From Propionicimonas sp020161015 (GTDB lineage: Bacteria > Actinomycetota > Actinomycetes > Propionibacteriales > Propionibacteriaceae), in assembly GCF_964266745.1 (NCBI RefSeq), contig NZ_CAXWGX010000012.1, forward strand, positions 1-64,000: a stretch of 64,000 nt of DNA, given 5' to 3'. Positions 23,528 to 31,265 of this stretch are shown here, piece after piece (within the stretch, counting starts at the first letter, position 1; the number at the start of each line of letters is the position of its first letter). Below the pieces are notes generated by a model, which was not told the DNA's origin, did no database searches, and saw only the letters and a list, made by a program, of their open reading frames with translations. The position numbers and the translations under genes were made by a program.

Positions 23528-24271
23528 GTGCCTGCCCTGACGTCCCTGACCGGCCTGTCGGTCGGCGCGTGGCTGGTGCTGGCGGCCTGCGCGCTGCTGA
23601 TCGGCTTCGCCAAGACCGGGATCGGCGGGGTCGCGATGGTCGCGGTGGTGCTGGCCGCCCTGGTGCTGCCGACCAGGGACTCCACGGGCGTGGTGCTGGT
23701 GATGCTCCTCACCGGCGACCTGGTGGCGGTGTGGACGTACCGGCACGACGTCGACTGGCGCCTGATCGGCCGGCTCGCCGTCCCGGTCCTGGCCGGCATC
23801 GGCGTGGGCTCGCTCTTCCTCACGCTCGTCGACCCGCTGGTGCTCCGGCGCACGATCGCTGTGATCCTGCTCGTCCTGCTGGTGCTGGGGCTGTGGCCCG
23901 ACCGGCTCGCCGCCCACCGTCCGGTCGTCGGCGTCGCGTACGGCGGGCTCGCCGGCTTCACCACCATGGTCGCCAACGCGGGCGGCCCGCCGATGAACCT
24001 GTACCTGCTGGCCCGGCGCTACGACAAGCTCCGCTTCCTCGGCACGACCGCCTGGTTCTTCTTCGCGGTGAACCTCACCAAGCTGCCGCTGTCGGTCGGC
24101 ATCGGCATCGTGCGACCCGACACCGCGCTGATCGCGCTGGTGCTGGCGCCGCTGGTGCTCGTGGGCACGGCGGTCGGGCGCGCCACGATCACCCGGGTCG
24201 ACCAGGTGGTCTTCGAGCGGCTGGTGACGGTGTTCGTGGCGGCGACGGCGCTCTACCTGCTGCTGGCCTGA
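23528..24271 (+). CDS. TauE/SafE-family permease
   Basis: This 247-residue inner membrane protein has about eight helices in the two-fold repeated TauE/SafE pattern (IGFAKTGIGGVAMVAVVLAA and GLAGFTTMVANAGGPPMNLY). The family includes exporters of sulfite, sulfoacetate and related organic anions, but the substrate cannot be read here. The GTG start directly follows TTACCTAGGGG, so the message may be leaderless. It converges on the GntR gene with a 4-base gap. Confidence 0.82.
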   Translation: MPALTSLTGLSVGAWLVLAACALLIGFAKTGIGGVAMVAVVLAALVLPTRDSTGVVLVMLLTGDLVAVWTYRHDVDWRLIGRLAVPVLAGIGVGSLFLTLVDPLVLRRTIAVILLVLLVLGLWPDRLAAHRPVVGVAYGGLAGFTTMVANAGGPPMNLYLLARRYDKLRFLGTTAWFFFAVNLTKLPLSVGIGIVRPDTALIALVLAPLVLVGTAVGRATITRVDQVVFERLVTVFVAATALYLLLA

Positions 24272-24275
24272 GGCC

Positions 24276-25016
24276 TCAGGTGGCGTACACGGTGACGTCG
24301 AACCGGTAGCGGTCGTGACGGTAGCAGTGGTCGGCGAACTCCACCGGCGTCCCGGCCGCGTCGTACGTGTGCCGGGACATCGTCAGCACGGCGACGTCGT
24401 GGCCCAGGCGTAGCAGGCGGCGCTCCGCCTCGTCGGCCGGCCGGGCGCCGATCGCCTGCTGCGCGACGGCGGGAACCACCCCGTGGCTGCGCAGGATGCT
24501 GAACAGCCCGCGCCCGGTCAGCTCCCCGGGGTCGATACCGGCCCACTGCGGCGGCAGCCAGTTGCGCAGGACGGCCACGGGCCCCTCCTCGACCGACCGC
24601 AGGCGCTCGAGGTGCACCAGCGGGGTGTCCGGTTCGAGCCCGAGGATGCCTGCCACCTCGGGGTTGGACCGCCCCGGCTCGAACGCGAGCACCTCGGTGA
24701 GTGGTGTCCGTCCCTCGCGCACCAGGTCGTCGAACAGCCCGGCGAGGTCCTTGCGACGGTGCACCACCGCCTTGGCCACCGTCGTGCCGATCCCGCGCCG
24801 GCGTACCAGCAGCCCGCGGGCCGCCAGGTCGCCGATCGCGCGCCGCACCGTCGGCCTGGACACCTCGAGGCGCTCGGCGAGGGCGAGCTCGTTCTCGAAC
24901 GCGTCCCCCGGCTTCAGCACGCCGGTGTCGATCGCCGCGGCGAGCTGTTGGGCCAGCTGGTGCGACAGCGGCACCGGGCTACGGCGGTCGATGCTCACCG
25001 GGATCTGGGCGGCCAT
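24276..25016 (-). CDS. GntR/HutC-family transcriptional regulator
   Basis: This 246-residue regulator has an N-terminal winged helix (about 12-80, with LAERLEVSRPTVRRAIGDLA) and a C-terminal UTRA effector domain (about 95-240). HutC-type regulators bind small metabolites such as sugars, amino sugars or histidine intermediates; the ligand is unknown here. ATG 25016 is preferred over an upstream ATG at 25046 because a TAGGCT box lies 7 bases before it and would fall inside the longer form. No clear target gene is adjacent, so it may act at a distance or on itself. Confidence 0.85.
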   Translation of the reverse strand: MAAQIPVSIDRRSPVPLSHQLAQQLAAAIDTGVLKPGDAFENELALAERLEVSRPTVRRAIGDLAARGLLVRRRGIGTTVAKAVVHRRKDLAGLFDDLVREGRTPLTEVLAFEPGRSNPEVAGILGLEPDTPLVHLERLRSVEEGPVAVLRNWLPPQWAGIDPGELTGRGLFSILRSHGVVPAVAQQAIGARPADEAERRLLRLGHDVAVLTMSRHTYDAAGTPVEFADHCYRHDRYRFDVTVYAT

Positions 25017-25023
25017 GCCGGGC

Positions 25024-25029
25024 AGCCTA
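25024..25029 (-). promoter_or_regulatory. -10 box TAGGCT, leaderless start of the GntR gene
   Basis: On the minus strand TAGGCT is followed by seven bases and then the ATG. This decides the start of the regulator. Confidence 0.55.
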
Positions 25030-25121
25030 GGCGAGTGCGAACTCACCGGCTGGAGAATGCCGCGAAAGGCGACAGGTCCGCCTACCGGGGTGCCGACGGC
25101 GTGCCCGCGGCGTCGGGTGGG

Positions 25122-26798
25122 TCAGGTGTCGAGCCCGCGCAGCCACCGGCGCAGCTCGCGGGTGGCGCGCACGTCGTCCTCGTTGTACTCCAGGACGCGG
25201 GTGCGGGCCTGCTCGCGGACCTCCGCGGACGGGTGCCGGACGGCCTCCTCGAACCAGCGCATGCTGTTGAGGCCGCCCGGGTCCTCGTCCCGCCAGTGGA
25301 AGCCCGCGCCGGCGGAGGCGACCACCTTCAGGCCGAGGCCGTTGGTGCCGAAGAAGTGCTGGCGGACGGTCGAGAACAGGTCGAAGAAGTGGTCGCGGGC
25401 GAAGCCGATCGCCCACTCCATCACCTCGTCGCCGGGCCGGGTGAGCCGCGCCAGCCGGACGACCTCGTAGTCGGAGTAGTGGTAGACCCGGGCGTCGGCC
25501 GCACCGACCAGCTCGCGCAGCCAGGCCATCGCCCGGCGGGCCAGCTCCAGCTCGCCCGCGTCGTCCAGCTCGGTGAAGCTGCTGAACTCGTGGTAGCTGC
25601 CCTCGCCACCGTCGCGGGACACCCAGAACCCCCACAGGTACACCCGGTCGTCCCGCGACGTCTCCACATCCACGTCGATCTCGAGCTCAGCGACCGGCAG
25701 GTCGATCGGCCCCCGCGTCGTCCGCTCGAGCTCGACGCCGTCGCGCAACAGCAGCGAGCGCCGCTGCGCGAGCCGCAGCCGCTCCTCCGCCCCCAGCCGG
25801 TGGGCCACCTGCGGCAGGTAGTCGGGCAACAGCGCGTCGAGGTCGCTGGCCGCGAGCTGGGCCACCGTCGCCACGCCGGCCTCCCGCAGCACCGTGATCT
25901 CGCGGGCGTCCAGGGGCGACTTGTTGATCCGCAGGCTGAGGTCGTCGTCGTCCAGCAGCGGACGGCACACCGGCCACCACAGGCAGTGGGCGCACTCGTA
26001 GCTGACGATCGGCACCAGCAGCGGGGGATCGTCCGGCGCGGCGTCACGAGCCGCCTCGGCCAGCTCCACCCGCAGGGCGAACTCGTGGTCGTAACGGTCG
26101 AGCGCACTGACCGGGGCGGGGACCTCGGCCTCCTCGACCGGACCGCCGAGCTGGCCCGCCGCGGGGGGCGCGGCCGCCTCCTCGAGGTCGATCAGGCTCG
26201 CGCGGGGGCCATCGCCGCCGAAGTCGTCGCTGCCCACCGCGAGCCCTGCGGGGCCCCCGGCGGCCTCCAGCCCGTGGGCGGCCAGCAACCGCCACAGGTG
26301 CGCCAGCTGGAGCGCGTTGCCCCACCGCCAGTGCCATCGGTACCGCCAGCCGGTCGTGATGCGCCGCCGGGTGAGGTCGGAGAGGTCAGCGTAGGCGAAC
26401 GGCAGGTCGTCGCGGCGCGGGTCGACCATGCGCTGGTACTTCACGAGGCCGGGCAGGTAGCCGCCGGCGGCGTCGCGCACCAGGAGGTCGGGACGCCCCG
26501 CGCGGTGGCCCTCCCAGTCGCGGGGGAGGAGCCCGCCCACGATCACCGGGGCGCCGTCGGCCATCGCGGCGAGGCAGGCCGCCTCCTGGGCCTCGCTCGG
26601 CTCTTCGGCCAGCCCGCGCAGGTCGACCGTCCCCGGGGCGCCGGCGAGGATCGCGGCGTAGGCGGAGGAGAGGAACTCCGCGGCACCGGGGATCCGGTTG
26701 CCCGTGCCCGTCGGCGCAGGCCGGGTGAGGCCGGGGTGGAAGGCGTGGTGGACCTTCAGCGGGCAGCTGCGCGCGGCGTAGGCGTCCAGCGTGAACAT
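25122..26798 (-). CDS. TM0106-family RecB-like nuclease with DnaQ-like C-terminal domain
   Basis: This 558-residue protein has two nuclease-like domains. The N-terminal RecB-like part includes GRPDLLVRD and YLPGLVKYQ and four cysteines, Cys12 in ARSCPLK plus three in CAHCLWWPVC. The cysteines resemble the iron-sulfur clamp of Cas4 and AddB nucleases. The C-terminal part is RNase H/DnaQ-like, with LEIDVDVET near 372-380 and YNEDDVRA near 536-543. The exact role is unknown; DNA repair or processing is inferred. The ATG at 26798 overlaps the menG stop in ATGA, so the two are co-translated. Confidence 0.85.
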   Translation of the reverse strand: MFTLDAYAARSCPLKVHHAFHPGLTRPAPTGTGNRIPGAAEFLSSAYAAILAGAPGTVDLRGLAEEPSEAQEAACLAAMADGAPVIVGGLLPRDWEGHRAGRPDLLVRDAAGGYLPGLVKYQRMVDPRRDDLPFAYADLSDLTRRRITTGWRYRWHWRWGNALQLAHLWRLLAAHGLEAAGGPAGLAVGSDDFGGDGPRASLIDLEEAAAPPAAGQLGGPVEEAEVPAPVSALDRYDHEFALRVELAEAARDAAPDDPPLLVPIVSYECAHCLWWPVCRPLLDDDDLSLRINKSPLDAREITVLREAGVATVAQLAASDLDALLPDYLPQVAHRLGAEERLRLAQRRSLLLRDGVELERTTRGPIDLPVAELEIDVDVETSRDDRVYLWGFWVSRDGGEGSYHEFSSFTELDDAGELELARRAMAWLRELVGAADARVYHYSDYEVVRLARLTRPGDEVMEWAIGFARDHFFDLFSTVRQHFFGTNGLGLKVVASAGAGFHWRDEDPGGLNSMRWFEEAVRHPSAEVREQARTRVLEYNEDDVRATRELRRWLRGLDT

Positions 26799-27502
26799 CA
26801 GGCGTGGGCCCGGTGCAGCGCAACGACGCCGCCGCTCAGGTTCTTCCAGCCCACCCCTCGCCACCCGGCGTCGAACATGAGGTCGGCGAGCGCCCGCTGG
26901 TCGGGCCAGGCGAGGATCGACTCGGCCAGGTAGTCGTAGGCCGCCGGGTTGGACGACGTCAGGCCGGCGATGCGGGGCAGCGCGCGGACCAGGTAGTTGC
27001 GGTAGGTCTCGCGGAACGGCTTCCACGTCGGGGTGGAGAACTCGCAGATCACGATCCGCCCGCCGGGCCGGGTGACCCGGCGCAACTCGGCGAGGGCCGC
27101 GTCCACGTTCTCGACGTTGCGCAGCCCGAAGCTGATGGTGACCGCGTCGAAGGCCCCGTCGGCGAACGGCAGGCTGAGCGCGTCCGCATTCACGAAGGCG
27201 AGGTCCGGCTGGCGCTGCTTGCCCACCGACAGCATGCCCTCACTGAGGTCCGCGGCCACCACGAGGGCGCCGGCGTCGGCGAACGGCCGGCTGGACGTGC
27301 CGGTTCCCGCGGCGAGGTCGAGGATGCGCTGGCCGGGGCGCGGGGCGACGGCGGCGACCGTCTCCGCGCGCCAGCGCCGGTCCTGGCCGAGGGAGAGCAC
27401 GTCGTTCACGAGGTCGTACCGGGGGGCCACCCCGTCGAACATGGCGGCCACGTCGGCCCGCCTTCTCGCCAGGGTCGCCCGGGCCTCACCTGTTGCACGC
27501 AC
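26798..27502 (-). CDS. menG: demethylmenaquinone methyltransferase
   Basis: This 234-residue SAM-dependent methyltransferase performs the last step of menaquinone synthesis (also named UbiE). The SAM site is ILDLAAGTGTSSRPFADAGA near 60-80, and the family signature FDAVTISFGLRNVENVDAAL is present. The start VAPRYDLVNDVLSLGQDRRW region is standard. GTG at 27502 is chosen as the first start giving the usual length; longer in-frame extensions are of low quality. It lies apart from menEACD and is coupled to the TM0106-type nuclease gene by an ATGA overlap. Confidence 0.93.
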   Translation of the reverse strand: MRATGEARATLARRRADVAAMFDGVAPRYDLVNDVLSLGQDRRWRAETVAAVAPRPGQRILDLAAGTGTSSRPFADAGALVVAADLSEGMLSVGKQRQPDLAFVNADALSLPFADGAFDAVTISFGLRNVENVDAALAELRRVTRPGGRIVICEFSTPTWKPFRETYRNYLVRALPRIAGLTSSNPAAYDYLAESILAWPDQRALADLMFDAGWRGVGWKNLSGGVVALHRAHA

Positions 27503-27632
27503 GGGGATAGCCTGCCACGCCCGACGGACATGCCGGCGCCACCGCCACCGTCGCCGGCGCGCAGCGGCGTCCCGGTACGACGGGGACGGTCGGTGGCGGG
27601 AAGTGCTTCGAGGATGGGGGAGAATCGAGGCC

Positions 27633-28292
27633 ATGGCGCGAAAGACCCCAGTGCTCAAGGTCACCAACCTGAAAAAGGCCTTCGGGCCGGTGGTGATCGT
27701 CGACGGCTTCAACCTCGAGGTCGCCCCCGGCGAGGCCGTCGCGCTCACCGGGCGCAACGGCGCGGGCAAGTCGACCGTCCTTCGGTGCCTGGTGGGTGCC
27801 GACCGGCCCGACGACGGCACCGTCGAGGTCAACGGCGTGCCGGTGAGCGAGACCAACCCCCAGATCCGGCGCGACGTCGCCACCGTGATCGACGACCTCG
27901 ACTTCTTCCCCGACCTCAGCGTCGTCGAGCACCTCGACCTGCTCGCGCGCGCCCACGGCATCCCGGATGCGGACGACGCGGTCGACGAGGTGCTCCAGGA
28001 GGTGCAGCTGGTGCCGCAGTCGGGCCAGCTGCCCGGCACGCTCTCCTCCGGCCAGCGCCGCCGCCTCGCTCTCGCCACGGCGTTCATCCGCCCGCGCAAG
28101 CTGCTGATCCTCGACGAGCCGGAACAGCGCCTCGACACCGAGGGCGTGGAGTGGCTGGCCGCGCGGCTGGTCGCCGAGCGCGCGCGGGGCCTCGCCATCG
28201 TCATGGCGAGCCACGAGCCGATGCTCGTGGAGCGGGTCGCCACGCGGATCGTGCGGCTGGGCGACCGCGCAGAGGTCCTCGCCGATGAGTAA
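27633..28292 (+). CDS. ABC transporter ATP-binding protein
   Basis: This 219-residue ATPase energises a membrane partner. It carries Walker A GRNGAGKST (40-48), the signature LSSGQ (137-141), Walker B LLILDEP (157-163) and the switch His in ASHEP. The next gene, encoding a DUF6297 membrane protein, overlaps its 3' end by 8 bases, so the two should form one exporter. An imperfect -10 (GAGAAT) lies 7 bases before the ATG with no clear ribosome binding site, suggesting a leaderless start. Substrate unknown. Confidence 0.88.
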   Translation: MARKTPVLKVTNLKKAFGPVVIVDGFNLEVAPGEAVALTGRNGAGKSTVLRCLVGADRPDDGTVEVNGVPVSETNPQIRRDVATVIDDLDFFPDLSVVEHLDLLARAHGIPDADDAVDEVLQEVQLVPQSGQLPGTLSSGQRRRLALATAFIRPRKLLILDEPEQRLDTEGVEWLAARLVAERARGLAIVMASHEPMLVERVATRIVRLGDRAEVLADE

Positions 28293-30006
28293 GAAGTCCC
28301 GCAGGCTGATCCGGGCGACGCCCGCCGCGGACGCCGGGCCGGACGTGCCGGTCGCGGTGCCCGTCCCCGACGGGCCGGAGCGGACGTTCTACTTCCTGCC
28401 GGACGCCGAGCCGCTGCCGGTGGACGAGAAGGACCTGCACGCCGAGATGAAGCTCTGGCGCCACGGTCGCGCCACCCGGACCATCGGACAGGTGATCCAG
28501 GACAGCTACGTGATGCTCTTCAGCGTCGTGATGATCGGCGCGATGGCCACGTCCGTCGTCCTGCGCGCCCAGGGCAGCCTCGTCGGGTGCGACACCGAGT
28601 CGTGCGTGTCCGGACGGCTCCTGCTGCCCACGGCGACGCTGTTCGCCTGCTGGGCGCTGGCGCTCGGCCTCGCCCGGTTGTTCGGCCCCGTGCTGGCGTC
28701 GGCCGCGGAGGGGTCGTGGCTGATGGACGCGCCGATCAGCCGGCGTCGCCTGCTGCGCGGACGCCTCGTCCCGCCGCTCGCGCTCTCCTTCGGGATCGCG
28801 GGCCTGGCGACAGGGCTCGTCGGGGCCCTGTCGGGCCTCACCTGGCTGCAGGTGCTGGCGTGGGCGGCGGCCGCGGCGGCCGGCAGTGCGGCCCTGGTCG
28901 CGTTCGCCGCCTCCGAGCAGCCGAGGGAACGGGTCGTGGTGACCAAGGCGCTTCAGGCGGTGTTCGGCGCTGCGGCGCTGGGCGTCCTGCTGGTCGTGGT
29001 CTCTGTGGCCGCCGGGTGGCTCCCCGGGTCTGTCGTCTCTGAGGCCGGGGGCGCCGCGTGGGCGCTCGCAGGCGTAGCCGCGGCAGCCCTCGTGGCGCTC
29101 GTCGTCCTGCTCCGGCTGGCCGTGTCCCGGCTGGAGCAGATCCGCCGGGCCCGGCTGGTGTCCGGCGGCTCGCTGGTCAGCGGCATGCAGGGCGCGATGT
29201 TCGCCCTCGACTTCGGCCTGATCCGCGACATCCTCGTGGAGCGCCGGATGGCGGAGAAGGGCCACGTCCGGCCCACCCGGGGCGCGGGCCTCGGCCTGAT
29301 GGCCCTCGTCTGGCGGGACGTCGAGCGGCTGAAGCGGAACCCGTCCGCGTTCCTCGGGCTCGCGATGAGCCTGCTGGTGCCCTACGCGGCCGACGCCCTT
29401 CGGATGAGCCAGCTCAACCCGCTGATCAGCGGCCTGGCCCTCGTCGCGGGCCTCGTCCCGTTCCTCGGCAGCCTGCGCGTGCTCACCCGTACCGGTGGGC
29501 TGGCCCGGTCGTTCCCGTTCAAGACCGCGCAGCTGCGTACCGCGTCCATGGCCGTTCCGGCGGTGCTGGCGCTGCTGTGGGGCCTCGCCGCGACGCCCGC
29601 GTTCATCGGCATCGCCAGCACGGGCGCGGACCGCAGCGTCACCAACGGCCTGGGCGTGGCGCTGATCACGGCCCTCGCCGGGCTCTTCGGCGCCGTCCGC
29701 TGGGTGACCGCGAAGAAGGTCGACTACCAGACGCCGATGATGGCCACCGCTTCCGGAGCGCTCCCGCCCGGGCTGATCTTCAACCTCTTCCGCGGCCTCG
29801 ACATGGTGCTGCTGGTGACCGGTCCGCTGATCCTCCAGCTGCCGATGTACTGGTCGCTCGGGATCGCCGTCATCGTGTTCGTCGGGCTGCGAGGCAGCTT
29901 CAACATGGACGACCTCCGCGCAGAGCAGGAGGCCGCCCAGCGCGACCTCGCCGCCGCCAAGCAGGCCAAGGCGGCCCCCACGAAGATCCCGCGCCCCGGC
30001 CGCTGA
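28285..30006 (+). CDS. DUF6297-family ABC transporter membrane protein
   Basis: This 573-residue integral membrane protein has about 12 helices after a polar N terminus of some 75 residues that is rich in Pro and Asp. It matches the actinobacterial DUF6297 family, which is found next to an ABC ATPase and is thought to be its permease. Helix-rich stretches begin at DSYVMLFSVVMIGAMATSVV. The start ATGAGTAA overlaps the ATPase gene by 8 bases. Nothing in the sequence gives the substrate. The last 20 residues are basic and Pro-rich. The repeats at 30008-30128 follow. Confidence 0.78.
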   Translation: MSKKSRRLIRATPAADAGPDVPVAVPVPDGPERTFYFLPDAEPLPVDEKDLHAEMKLWRHGRATRTIGQVIQDSYVMLFSVVMIGAMATSVVLRAQGSLVGCDTESCVSGRLLLPTATLFACWALALGLARLFGPVLASAAEGSWLMDAPISRRRLLRGRLVPPLALSFGIAGLATGLVGALSGLTWLQVLAWAAAAAAGSAALVAFAASEQPRERVVVTKALQAVFGAAALGVLLVVVSVAAGWLPGSVVSEAGGAAWALAGVAAAALVALVVLLRLAVSRLEQIRRARLVSGGSLVSGMQGAMFALDFGLIRDILVERRMAEKGHVRPTRGAGLGLMALVWRDVERLKRNPSAFLGLAMSLLVPYAADALRMSQLNPLISGLALVAGLVPFLGSLRVLTRTGGLARSFPFKTAQLRTASMAVPAVLALLWGLAATPAFIGIASTGADRSVTNGLGVALITALAGLFGAVRWVTAKKVDYQTPMMATASGALPPGLIFNLFRGLDMVLLVTGPLILQLPMYWSLGIAVIVFVGLRGSFNMDDLRAEQEAAQRDLAAAKQAKAAPTKIPRPGR

Positions 30007-30007
30007 C

Positions 30008-30070
30008 GCCGGCCCCCGGCCCGTCCCCGCCGGCCCCCGGCCCGTCCCCGCCGGGCCCGGCCCGTTCCCG
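30008..30070 (+). repeat. three tandem 21-base GC-only-like repeats
   Basis: The unit GCCGGCCCCCGGCCCGTCCCC occurs twice with a period of 21 (from 30008 and 30029), then once more in a slightly shorter and changed form (from 30050). It fills the space between the DUF6297 stop and the palindrome and probably arose by slippage. Confidence 0.75.
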
Positions 30071-30128
30071 CCCCCGAGTGCAACTCCTGCCGCCGGAATT
30101 CCGGCAGCAGGAGTTGCGTTCGGGGGCG
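30069..30128. repeat. 60-base imperfect palindrome, copy 2 of the dispersed family
   Basis: Thirty-base arms centre on GGAATTCC with three imperfect positions. Two of these are G.U-compatible if transcribed on the plus strand (30078/30119 and 30079/30118); the third is C-A (30091/30106). Compared with copy 1 at 36-93, four base pairs have changed on both sides. It stands where a terminator for the DUF6297 gene would be expected and abuts a truncated HAD gene on the other strand. Confidence 0.88.
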
Positions 30129-30149
30129 AACCGGGGCGGGGCTGCGCGA

Positions 30150-30214
30150 ACCGGGGGCGGGCTGACGAGGGTCCCGTCCAGGTCGAGCAGGAGCGCGGCC
30201 GCGGCCTCAGGCAT
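30150..30214 (-). pseudogene. truncated N terminus of a HAD-superfamily hydrolase
   Basis: The minus strand from an ATG at 30214 reads MPEAAAALLLDLDGTLVSP, a hydrophobic strand followed by the complete HAD motif I (DLDGTLV) with the nucleophile Asp. A GAGG-type ribosome binding site precedes the ATG. After about 22 codons the likeness ends, and the frame runs into the palindrome at 30069-30128. The remaining 200 or so residues of a HAD phosphatase are absent. It looks like a gene stump left by a deletion or rearrangement at the repeat. A chance match is possible but the motif is exact. Confidence 0.5.
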
Positions 30215-30281
30215 CGCCTCACGGGTGATGCACGCGGGCGCCTGGGTGTAGTCCTTGCCCCGCCCCGTCGGCGGGGACGGC

Positions 30282-30287
30282 TACGGT
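30282..30287 (+). promoter_or_regulatory. -10 box TACGGT, leaderless start of the CPBP protease gene
   Basis: TACGGT is followed by six bases and then the GTG at 30294. This decides the start, since no ribosome binding site is present. Confidence 0.5.
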
Positions 30288-30293
30288 TGGTCC

Positions 30294-31265
30294 GTGATCG
30301 AGACCGAGGCGCCGGTGGCGGAGAAGCAGAGGGTCCGCTGGTCGCGGGTGGCCCTGTTCTACGGGCTGGCGTTCGGCTGGGTGTGCCTGCTCGCCGCCGG
30401 CCTGTGGGCCACCGGCAACCGCAACCTCGCCGCCGGCCAGGGGATCAGCCTGGTGACCGTCGTGCTCGCCGTCGCCTACATGCCGGCGCCCCTCGTGGCG
30501 GCCCTGGTGGTCGAGCGCCTGGACCGGCGCACGCCGCTCATCCGCGACACCTTTCGCCACATCGGACGCACGCTGCCCACGCTGGTCGCCGTGGCCGTCC
30601 CCGTGGTCGCGGCGCTGATGGCCGGGATGGTCGGCCTCAGCTGGCTGCTGGGCAACCGGCTCGACCTCAACGGCGTCGGCCGCGTCCTGTTCACCCAGGA
30701 GGACCTGCTGGCCAACACCCTGCTGCTGCTGCCCGGCATGGACGCGGACCAGGTGGCGGGCGTCAGCGCCGGCATCCCCTCGCTGTGGCCGCTGCTCGGC
30801 ATCACCTTCGTCTCGGCCCTCGTCGCGGGCTTCACGATCAACGCGGTCTTCGCCTTCGGCGAGGAGTACGGCTGGCGCGGCTGGCTGGCCGACGAGCTGC
30901 GCCCCCTCGGTCCGTTCCGGGCCAACGTGATCACCGGCGTCCTGTGGGGCGTGTGGCACGCGCCGCTGATCCTGATGGGGCTGAACTACGGCGGCTACGC
31001 GCGTCTCGGCACCGCGTTCATGGTCGCGTTCTGCGTGCCGATGTCGTTCCTGCTGTGGCGCGCGCGTGAGGTCACCGGGTCCGTGCTCGCCCCCGCCGTG
31101 CTGCACGGCTCCGTGAACGCCTTCGCCGGTGTCTTCCTCGTGGTGATCGTCGACCCGATCCCGGTGATCGCCGCGCCGGCCGGCCTGGTCGGGGCGCTGG
31201 TCGTGGCCGTGGTCGCCGCGCTGTTCTGGGTGTCCACCCGGAAGTGGGCCGGCCGGGTCCGATGA
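30294..31265 (+). CDS. CPBP-family intramembrane glutamic endopeptidase-like protein
   Basis: This 323-residue membrane protein with about eight helices belongs to the CPBP (CAAX protease and bacteriocin-processing) family. The active-site motifs are present: EEYGWRGWL with Glu190, Glu191 and Arg195, His222 in LWGVWHAPL, and a later His in AVLHGSVN. Family members cut membrane proteins or are linked to bacteriocin immunity; its target is unknown. It heads an operon: the SNF2 gene begins inside its stop codon (ATGA) and a third gene follows in the same way. Confidence 0.85.
   Translation: MIETEAPVAEKQRVRWSRVALFYGLAFGWVCLLAAGLWATGNRNLAAGQGISLVTVVLAVAYMPAPLVAALVVERLDRRTPLIRDTFRHIGRTLPTLVAVAVPVVAALMAGMVGLSWLLGNRLDLNGVGRVLFTQEDLLANTLLLLPGMDADQVAGVSAGIPSLWPLLGITFVSALVAGFTINAVFAFGEEYGWRGWLADELRPLGPFRANVITGVLWGVWHAPLILMGLNYGGYARLGTAFMVAFCVPMSFLLWRAREVTGSVLAPAVLHGSVNAFAGVFLVVIVDPIPVIAAPAGLVGALVVAVVAALFWVSTRKWAGRVR

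Noticed and set aside
20890..23976. 1028-codon open frame on the minus strand
   Set aside because: It lies wholly antisense to menC, menD and the TauE-like gene, which have clear family motifs. The composition (Arg, Pro, Ser, Ala) is that of a GC-rich shadow frame.
25044..25046. Upstream ATG as the GntR start
   Set aside because: The -10 box TAGGCT would lie inside the coding region, while ATG 25016 lies 7 bases after it.
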